This document shows, in pieces, positions 58,401-64,000 of a stretch of DNA of 64,000 nt. The translations under genes were made by a program, and so were the position numbers. Each line of letters begins with the position of its first letter. The first letter of the stretch is position 1. The DNA lies in the NCBI RefSeq assembly GCF_030867145.1, contig NC_134454.1, forward strand, positions 66,198,308-66,262,307. The letters run 5' to 3'. This DNA comes from Opisthocomus hoazin (lineage: Eukaryota > Chordata > Aves > Opisthocomiformes > Opisthocomidae). The notes under the pieces are model-generated. The model did not search any database, was not told where the DNA came from, and worked only from the letters and a program-made list of their open reading frames with translations.

Positions 58401-61400
58401 GGACTGTTTTGACCATATTCTTCAGTTCATCAGGATATGGAGTTGGGTATCTCTTCAGGTTGCCTTCCTGTATAACAAAAAGCAATAATGTTCTACGTTT
58501 ACTTAAATGTCTTAAGTAAAACTTCAGCTTTAAAATAGACGGTGAATTAGGGCAAAACACTGAACAATCTAGGATCTCCACTTTGCTGTTTGAGTCTGCC
58601 TGGACTGATGCAGACTTTAGCAGTTTATAAAACCCAGCAAGATTATGAATCACTTTGTTTCCCTGCCAAATGTGTCCTTTGATTGCAAGCAGGAAGAACT
58701 ATGATAACCATAATTTACTTAAAGAAAAGTCAGGATTAATCATTGTTTCCCCACAGCACCACCTGTCAGGTAGTCTCCTAGTTATGCCCTAGATTGCCTT
58801 TTATAATTTGAGAGTTTTTCCCTTGTGTTCCACTTTAAATGATCTGGCAAAAAAAAAACAAACAGAAACAAAAATAAAAACAAGCCCCAGACCATAGTGT
58901 TTCATCCTGTTAGATACTCTTAACTATCTTAACTGGTAATTGAAGATTTGATTTGTTCATCAGAGTGAAATCCACAGCCAAAGTAAGGAAGAGGATGAGA
59001 TTCAAGGGTGGGGGTAAGAGAGAGGGAAGCACCAAGTATTCAAAAATAAAGTCAATACTAACCCGAGGTGGTGCCTCTCTCTCATCTTTGTCTTCATCAC
59101 ACTCAAATGCCACCTGAGCACGCTGTTTCCGCTGTTCCTCCCACAGAGAGGGATTGAAACTTTCATTATCAGATATGAACATCACTTTAAAAAAAAAAAG
59201 ACTCTCATAAGAATAGGATACATCATGTGAAATAAAAATCTCTTTTTCTTTCTCTTGGATGGGACTGGTGTGCTTTCGTATGTATTCTTAAAAGATAAGA
59301 GACTAGCAGCACCGTTAATTGAAGACCAGCTCCACTGCTTTATGAACTTGGGTGTATTTTCATAATAGTAAAATCCCTATCTGTTCAGTAAAAAACTTCA
59401 TACACACAGCTGCACACTAGCATTAACACTCACACTTGAAAATTTTCAGGAGGACTCTCTGCTGCAAAGTGGTTATATTCATAGCTACCTATAAATATTA
59501 AAATACTTATTTGTATATATATAAACGTAAGTTCTACAGATTTATATAGCCTGACTTCAGTGAGATGGTCGTGTTAAGCATGTGTAAGAGCTTTCACCTG
59601 ATTTCATTTAATGAAAATTCAAAATCAAAGAATAAGAATGACTTCATAACAAAACCCTGCATTATCACAATTTACTGGTTTTGCTGATATTTTTGATTAC
59701 TCCTCTCTCTGCCTGCTAGACACTTGTGCCATGGAACAGCAAATGTTGCCACTTTTTAGTTTCCAATTGTTTCCATTGATACATGCCCCCCCTCCAGTTC
59801 TGTTCAAGCAGCACAAGCTTGTTCCCTTTGCCTGCAGGAGAAAGTGGAGAAATAAAGTAGTTTAACTCTCTAACTCCCAAAGGGGTTACTCAGGGAATGT
59901 TGCTTATTTTCTTAACTATTTCACAAGTGTGGAGAAACAACTTTCTGGCAAGGTCTTAGTATTTTGGGCCTAACTTTAATAAAGTTTAATAAAAGCTTTT
60001 TTCATAAAACTGTTCAAACTACATGTGAGCAAAATGTTTTTTTTCTGGACCAGTTTTTTTTCTTTTAAAATAAAACCCAGAATGCTATGTATTTTTCCCA
60101 AAATATGTACTCAGTAACAGAAAAGACATTTCGTCTAACATTCTGTTAAAATAGTCAAGTCTGAAGCAGACACTTGCTAAGTAAAATTGCACCCCAAACC
60201 ATTAAGCTCCGCTGGAATGAAACAGAGAGCACTGGGAAGTGGCAACCATAACAGAATATGATCACACCTCACACCAGACCATTCCTCACCTCAATCACTG
60301 AAACTACTTCACCTAGAATTTACCAATATGTAGATCACATTAAGTTACTGTTCTCATTCCTCACATGTAACTCTTCATCTCTCACAAATTTACTTTAAAC
60401 TTGTATTTAAGTATTATCTAGTGAAAATCGTATTAGCTGGACAGTTCCATTATTATTTTCAAAAGTGTGCATTCTGACAGGGTACTTCAGAAATTCTTAC
60501 CATCTTCAGTCCTTGGTTGCTGGGGGAACATGTAATTAGTAAGCACTGTTTTCTGTGTGTCAGGGTCAGCTTCTTTTTGAAGAGGGATAAGTGGTTTAGA
60601 CTAGGAAGCAAATGAAAGAAGGATATGTTATAAGAATATATATATGAAAAAGTAAATACTATCAACATATGACAGAGCATGCCTGTCCCATTACTTTGGA
60701 GACTACTCTGCCTTGTATTAAACCACTTCTCCTCTGAATAATTTTCACAAAATGAAGTTATTAACATGTCTGTCTTTGATTGACGACTGGCTTTGACTAA
60801 AAACTGAAATTCTGTAGCAGCTTTAAGCTAAAAGCAAACGTTGGATATGCAAAAAAATCACCCAGTTTCTTGCTAGGACTTATTACTATCCCAAAACAGG
60901 CTGATCTGGAATACACAAGTATACTTGGCATTTTAAAGCTGAAGACAATCATACAAAGAGAAAAATTTTGTATCCAGTTTTTCATATTGACACCAGATTG
61001 AATATTCCCCATGCCTTACAAAACAGGGCAGGGGATTCTTGAAATTACTGTATTAGTAAAAGTGCTTTCATTATACTACATCTGAAGCTAGTGGATTTCG
61101 GGCAGCCCTGTACACCTTAATGCCACTCAGGAAATTAGCATAGTACAGAGGGTTTCAATACACAGCAAAAATATAAGCCACAAGCACACGAGTTACTGCT
61201 TCATAGCTTGAAACTCGGACAGTCACAGAGCTCAAAGGTGCGGCAAGACACCTAGTTCAACAAAAGGCATGCGAAGTTTCCCCAATGTTATAGCTGTGGA
61301 AGAAACAGCATGTTACACATTCAACTACTAGCTTATCAAGCACTAACTCTCCTGTGTAAACAAGCCTGACTTAAGAAAAACAAAAAACAAGAAACCAAAC

Positions 61401-63312
61401 ATCTGTTAAACTGCATTTCCTAACAGCACAGAACTTTGCTGGAAGTATGAAAGTCTTCAAAGACGGTTAGGCTGAATGTTGTTTATTTCAGGAGAACCCA
61501 CATGGTCATGTCAAAGAAGTAGTGATGTATACACACAGCACCAGGTCTCATTATTTAACAGATGGCTGTTTGTCAATTTCATTAGGAATAAAGTCAACAA
61601 TCATCTATTTTTAATTTTAAAAAACATTCACCTGATTGTCTGATAGCCACATAGCAGTGAGCTGCTGCAGTTTTGTAAAAGTAAATGGCAAATTCTTCAG
61701 TCTGCAAATTGCAACAAGAGTTTATGTAAGTACACTTACCAATACTGTTAAGACTGTTAAGAAACAATCCTGCATTAGCCCATAAAAAGTCTAAAAAGGA
61801 CACTTACAGATATAGTTAAATTAATAACTATTGACAGTTGAAAGGCAACAGCATGTAACTTCAATTCAAAGCTATACGTGGAATTTAAAAAAGCATTCCT
61901 GCCCAGCTTAGCAAGCAGCTGAAAAAGAAAGTGATGATGTAACTTGAATTTAACTCAGTTCAGTGACCTCAATACAATTTTGAAGACAATTAATCTGAAA
62001 TAATTAATCTGAATCTTCAGTATTTTATCTTTCAATATACACGCTACGCCAATTAAGAAAACAGTGCCACATCTGAAAATTGTTGTTTTTTTCCAAGATA
62101 CATGTGTGGGAAAGGGGCTGCCCTGGATGGAAGCTCTGACATTAATGGATAAATCAGGCTACAAATGGAGTACGGAGAGGCTGCACTGGCAGAACAGGAG
62201 ATGGAGCTCAGTTAGACTTTTCTCTCCCAATACATTTCAATTCTACAAACTGGAAATTCCCGAAAGATAAATGTTTTGTCAGTTTTCAATGACCAGCTCC
62301 AACAAAACACAACTCTCTTTTCACCACTCCCCAGCACACTCAAGTGTTTTACACTGTATCGTGATACTATTTGGTGTCCTCCATATGCAATACAGGAAGC
62401 TACTAACTTCTAAGTAAGAATCAAACTTTTATGGAAGTAACCAAACTAATTCCCCAGACAAATGAATGCTAACAATCATGAATGTATTCAAGCTGTGCTT
62501 CAACTCGTGTGCCAAGTCATTAAAAAAGACAGCTTAATACAATGGAACTGCAAGATCCAGAATACAACAGTAATATATTAAATACATGCATCTCAGTCAG
62601 CTTCTAAGCTGTGTGTGAGATAAGGAAAGATAGCGTAATATATTCATAACAATACCTCCACATTATTGTTGCATTTTATACAACTTCTACTTGAATAAAT
62701 GCATTCACAAACCTATTGTCACTCAGATTGATAACTTTTAATTTCTGCATACTGCCCATTTCTTCAGGGAGAAATTCAAGCTTGTTAGAATGCAGAAACA
62801 ACACCGTTACATGCTTCCAGTTTCCAATCTGAAAAAAAACCGAAAGAATGAATCTGTCTTCACAACTCTAAATATGCAAATTTTTACTGTTTGAAAACAA
62901 ATAGTATTACAGCTATTTTTGCCTGTAAAGTATAATTAGATTTATTCCTAAACATTAAACCTTTTTAGTTTCAATACACTGGCAACAAATTTCTATTTCT
63001 TGATTAAAAAAATTCAGAATTTCATTGTTTGAAAATTTGTATATTCACCTACATCATCTTTTAAAAACAGACACGAAGAAAATCTATTCAAGAATTATTA
63101 ACTTGTTATCCAAAAGTTGTAGACTATATAGTTTAAAATACATTTAAAAATTCATTTCACAGTTTTGTAATTAAATACACACCTCTGATGGCAGCTGTGT
63201 TAAAAAGTTATGATCTGCAGCAAACGTTCGTATATTAGAGAGCTGCCCAACAGATGAAGGCAATGTTTCAATTTCATTGAAACTACAGTCCAGTTCTTCT
63301 ACTGATACTAAC
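34314..63312 (-). CDS. ERBIN: ERBIN, central and C-terminal part (gene continues right of the window)
   Basis: ERBIN (ERBB2IP) is a LAP-family scaffold: leucine-rich repeats plus one PDZ domain. In vertebrates it sits at basolateral membranes and binds the C-terminus of ERBB2 and p120-related catenins through the PDZ, and damps RAS-RAF signalling through the LRR part. Fourteen constitutive exons were placed by reading GT...AG borders and checking phase. All joins agree and give about 1064 residues to the stop, against about 1370-1412 for the whole human protein. Roughly 300 residues (palmitoylated N-terminus and first LRRs) are therefore off the right edge. Order: last LRRs, LAP-specific region, a long low-complexity Ser/Asn-rich middle, and the PDZ. 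The frame is intact, with no stops or frameshifts. Identification is from recalled vertebrate ERBIN sequence and is very secure. LANO and densin-180 are excluded by the middle region. Confidence 0.97.
36161..36207 (+). repeat. T-rich simple repeat with spaced G
   Basis: Runs of T separated by single G (GTTTTTTGTTGTTG, then G followed by T6-T8 several times). It may be the decayed tail of a retroposon. Confidence 0.75.
36400..36690. repeat. Isolated GC-rich patch of unknown origin in an ERBIN intron
   Basis: About 290 bases with many CAGCC/GGCAGC words (GCAGCCTGGAAGGCAGCCCC, GCCAGCCAGGCAGCCTGGAG) inside AT-rich intron sequence. Open frames exist on both strands (up to 151 codons on minus), but none resembles a protein I know. 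It could be an old repeat, a retrogene piece or a local expansion. Confidence 0.5.
37028..37102 (-). CDS. ERBIN: ERBIN exon, PDZ core
   Basis: 25 codons: [20 protein letters not shown], then DKIIQ. This covers beta-C to beta-D of the PDZ. The acceptor is TTCAAG and the donor GTACTG. Confidence 0.96.
37628..37645 (+). repeat. C-run, C11-A-C6
   Basis: In the ERBIN transcript this is G6-U-G11, 65 bases downstream of the 5' splice site of the exon at 37711-37803, a place where G-runs can affect exon definition. Confidence 0.85.
37711..37803 (-). CDS. ERBIN: ERBIN exon, start of the PDZ domain
   Basis: 31 codons: [20 protein letters not shown], then [20 protein letters not shown] is the carboxylate-binding loop and strand beta-B of the PDZ (a GLGF variant). 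The acceptor is CTTAG and the donor GTGAGT. Confidence 0.96.
38956..39165 (-). CDS. ERBIN: ERBIN exon before the PDZ
   Basis: 70 codons, phase 0. It reads [20 protein letters not shown], then [20 protein letters not shown] and ends HELAKQE. The first residue is Ile where mammals have Met. The acceptor is ATTCAG and the donor GTAAGA. Confidence 0.96.
39166..40909 (-). other. ERBIN: ERBIN intron between cassette B and the next exon
   Basis: 1.7 kb of AT-rich sequence with nothing recognised. The 111-codon plus-strand frame at 40570-40905 looks random. Confidence 0.65.
40910..41041 (-). CDS. ERBIN: ERBIN cassette exon B (44 codons, probably alternative)
   Basis: 132 bases, phase 0 at both ends. 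It starts [20 protein letters not shown], continues [17 protein letters not shown] and ends KIAVQ. It resembles a segment known from longer mammalian ERBIN isoforms. The acceptor ends TTTAAAG with a weak pyrimidine tract and the donor is GTAATT, so it is probably less used than exon A. Confidence 0.8.
41866..42009 (-). CDS. ERBIN: ERBIN cassette exon A (48 codons, probably alternative)
   Basis: 144 bases, phase 0 at both ends. It starts [20 protein letters not shown], continues [18 protein letters not shown] and ends [10 protein letters not shown]. It corresponds to a segment present in some mammalian ERBIN isoforms between the large exon and the PDZ-proximal exon. The acceptor TTTATTCAG and donor GTGAGT are strong. 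It is skippable without a frame change. Confidence 0.85.
42416..42427 (+). repeat. C12 homopolymer
   Basis: Twelve C in a row in the ERBIN intron just upstream (in transcript terms) of cassette A. Likely length-variable. Confidence 0.85.
47470..47539 (+). repeat. 25-bp direct repeat, 45 bases apart
   Basis: The segment starting TGTTCCTTAAATGAGC and ending TCTGTAATT occurs at 47470-47494 and, without change, at 47515-47539. Another CTTAAATG lies between them. It looks like a recent local duplication. Confidence 0.9.
47838..49037 (+). pseudogene. CR1 reverse transcriptase C-terminal part, open but with altered motif A
   Basis: An uninterrupted 399-codon frame covers RT motifs A to E and the C-terminal domain. 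The first 24 or so codons come from flanking DNA. Motif A reads YLNFSKAFD: the catalytic Asp is Asn (AAC at 47976-47978), while the 23-kb copy has GAC-type Asp. Motif B region [11 protein letters not shown] and motif [11 protein letters not shown] are kept. It ends [18 protein letters not shown] and VLCSLL. Without fingers, endonuclease and motif A Asp it should be inactive despite the open frame. Confidence 0.93.
47911..49121 (+). mobile_element. CR1 LINE, young 5'-truncated copy, antisense in ERBIN
   Basis: 1.2 kb. The CR1 part begins near AGATTCTACAATGACATG and ends with the terminal repeat CTATTCTGTGATTCTGTGATC. It is closely similar to the minus-strand copy at 23106-24545 and lacks the endonuclease and ORF1. 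It lies in the large ERBIN intron, opposite to the gene. Confidence 0.95.
50786..52307 (-). CDS. ERBIN: ERBIN large exon (507 codons)
   Basis: A single 1522-base exon encodes the long, probably disordered centre of [18 protein letters not shown] at its start, [83 protein letters not shown] and, at the end, [17 protein letters not shown]. Such an exceptionally large internal exon is a known trait of LAP genes. There are many SxxS/SP sites and no stops. The acceptor is TTTCCAG and the donor GTAAAA. Long antisense open frames here are shadows. Confidence 0.97.
53069..53249 (-). CDS. ERBIN: ERBIN exon, Ser/Asn-rich middle
   Basis: A 181-base exon with conserved [20 protein letters not shown], then [20 protein letters not shown], ending KIR across the junction. 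The acceptor is ATTTCAG and the donor GTTTGT. Confidence 0.95.
54966..55083 (-). CDS. ERBIN: ERBIN exon with tandem acceptor
   Basis: It encodes [20 protein letters not shown], then [18 protein letters not shown] and one base. The upstream border reads TTTAGCAG, so splicing may start at 55083 (adding one Gln) or at 55080 (as in the mammalian protein). Both keep frame. The donor is GTTAGA. Confidence 0.94.
57315..57497 (-). CDS. ERBIN: ERBIN exon, fast-evolving linker
   Basis: 61 codons, symmetric phase 0. It starts [20 protein letters not shown], continues [12 protein letters not shown] and ends [11 protein letters not shown]. Only scattered positions match the mammalian protein, chiefly SSVQK and EPEAE, which fits a disordered linker. 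The acceptor is CTGTAG and the donor GTATGG. Confidence 0.9.
57761..57777 (+). repeat. A17 homopolymer
   Basis: Seventeen A in an ERBIN intron. Confidence 0.85.
58297..58467 (-). CDS. ERBIN: ERBIN exon
   Basis: 57 codons, in phase at both ends. The first half is conserved ([20 protein letters not shown], then [13 protein letters not shown]). The second half ([17 protein letters not shown]) is diverged from mammals. The acceptor is TACAG and the donor GTTAGA. Confidence 0.93.
59063..59184 (-). CDS. ERBIN: ERBIN exon, LAP-specific region
   Basis: A 122-base exon reading [20 protein letters not shown], then [20 protein letters not shown] after completing Val. It is almost unchanged from mammals. 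The donor is GTTAGT, with T at +3. The acceptor TTTAAAG follows a T10 tract. Confidence 0.95.
60501..60600 (-). CDS. ERBIN: ERBIN exon, LAP-specific region
   Basis: A 100-base exon encoding [20 protein letters not shown], then [13 protein letters not shown] and one base of the next codon. This is the conserved LAP-specific segment just after the LRRs. The acceptor is CCTAG and the donor GTAAGA. Confidence 0.95.
61632..61701 (-). CDS. ERBIN: ERBIN exon, last leucine-rich repeat
   Basis: A 70-base exon completing Arg, then [20 protein letters not shown] and DNQ. It is the last LRR before the LAP-specific region. The acceptor is TTTGCAG and the donor GTGAAT. Confidence 0.95.
62713..62828 (-). 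CDS. ERBIN: ERBIN exon, leucine-rich repeats
   Basis: 116 bases, entering in phase 0. It reads [20 protein letters not shown], then [18 protein letters not shown] and the first two bases of Arg. These are two more LRRs. The acceptor is TTCAG and the donor GTTTGT. Confidence 0.95.
63183..63312 (-). CDS. ERBIN: ERBIN exon, leucine-rich repeats
   Basis: A 130-base exon entering in phase 2. It reads [20 protein letters not shown], then [17 protein letters not shown] and TQLPSE, about two LRRs of the LxxLxxLPxx type. The acceptor is TTGCAG and the donor GTGTGT. The upstream exon is not in the window. Confidence 0.95.
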
Positions 63313-64000
63313 CTGCAAAAAAAAAAAAATTCTCGTTTACAGAGGTTTATTCATTCAACATTAATGGAATACTGTAAGTTTGAATTAATAACACTATTAA
63401 TTACAAATCTCAAATTTAATTCAAAATAAAACTCTGAAACCGAAGGTAATTAAAATTCAAGAAAAATTCTTTACTAATTGCCTAAAATGTGTTTTGGAGG
63501 GTTTTTTAGTTTGTTGTTGATTGTGAGGTTTTTGGGCTTGTTTTGTGGTATGTGGGGTTTTTTTTGAACCTCCTTTACACTGTCCTCATAAAAGAGCACA
63601 CAGTGAAAACATGGGGGCCAGCAGCATCAAATATTTGTGTACTACATGAAAACATGCTAGTGCAAGGCACTGAAAACATTCAGAAGGGACAGATCATAGC
63701 CAAACAGGAGCTGAGAGCAGTTTCTGAACAAGAAAATAATTCCAAGCATTAGAGACAATGAGTTTAAGAATCTGGCAGTGAAGAAGTATTTTGTAAATTC
63801 TGACAACAGATAACCTCCACTAATTATATTAGGGCAAAATAAACTGGAACAAATACCCTTTATTTGTATATTGCTTAATTCTGAACCAAATATTTTTGCT
63901 GTCTTTTTTGAGTTTTAAATTAAGTTGCTGAACATCAAATTATACATTGACAAATGCGTTGATGAACAGGTGAAAATTGTCCTTGTAATATAAAAAAATG
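63313..64000 (-). other. ERBIN: ERBIN intron at the window edge
   Basis: The next upstream LRR exon (expected to end with Gly codons before LVSVEE) is not found here. The sequence is AT-rich with a G/T-rich stretch near 63485-63565. Confidence 0.7.

Larger units (their letters stand above)
52308..62712 (-). other. ERBIN: ERBIN introns between the LRR exons and the large exon
   Basis: The intervening introns (52308-53068, 53250-54965, 55084-57314, 57498-58296, 58468-59062, 59185-60500, 60601-61631, 61702-62712) are AT-rich and contain no recognised repeat family. They hold an A17 run at 57761-57777 and A-rich stretches near 58848-58880. The 113-codon plus-strand frame at 52504-52845 and other short frames show no known domain. 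Confidence 0.65.

Noticed and set aside
1..64000. CRISPR array, bacterial operon, tRNA or rRNA genes
   Set aside because: The DNA is vertebrate nuclear; no evenly spaced repeats, no cloverleaf-like gene and no rRNA segment was recognised by reading. A tRNAscan or Rfam run would be needed to exclude small RNA genes fully.

Overview
The window is nuclear DNA from a bird. CR1-type LINE copies, two avian-style solo endogenous-retrovirus LTRs and split genes with short coding exons all point that way. I recognise two protein-coding genes, both on the minus strand, in the order ERBIN then SREK1 (the same relative order and orientation as on human chromosome 5). From general knowledge of bird-human synteny the segment is probably Z-linked; the sequence itself does not prove this. 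The species cannot be named. The ERVL-like LTR type is familiar from many birds outside the Galliformes, but that is a weak argument.

Layout. Positions 1-14815 hold the 5' end of SREK1 (splicing regulatory Glu/Lys-rich protein): coding exon 1 at 14655-14815 inside a CpG island (about 14100-15250), and exon 2 at 4201-4334. The two exons together encode the amino-terminal RRM. The rest of SREK1 lies to the left of the window. Intron 1 (10.3 kb) carries an ERVL-like solo LTR (5238-5788) and an old CR1 copy (10440-11968).

Positions 15250-31190 are intergenic. They hold a second solo LTR (15441-15943) with a TATA box, a poly(A) signal and a 4-bp target duplication, an old CR1 copy (18760-20041), a young CR1 copy (23106-24545), and a decayed GC-rich patch (about 27180-28345) whose reading resembles the SGNH-esterase ORF1 of CR1-like LINEs.

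Positions 31190-64000 are the 3' two thirds of ERBIN (ERBB2-interacting LAP protein). There are fourteen constitutive coding exons from the last leucine-rich repeats to the C-terminal PDZ domain, two in-frame cassette exons (40910-41041 and 41866-42009), and a roughly 3.1-kb 3' UTR ending at a good poly(A) signal. The splice phases of all recognised exons agree and give about 1064 residues, or about 1156 with both cassettes. The first LRR exons lie to the right of the window. A second young CR1 copy sits antisense in the 8.8-kb intron (47911-49121).

The two genes have unrelated jobs: ERBIN is a basolateral membrane scaffold and SREK1 is a nuclear splicing regulator. They are neighbours by synteny, and nothing suggests an operon-like link. 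I did not find a novel multi-gene system. The items most worth a second look are the conserved ERBIN cassettes, the esterase-like LINE remnant, the LTR next to the SREK1 promoter, the inverted YY1-like pair in the CpG island, and the inverted pair of young CR1 copies.
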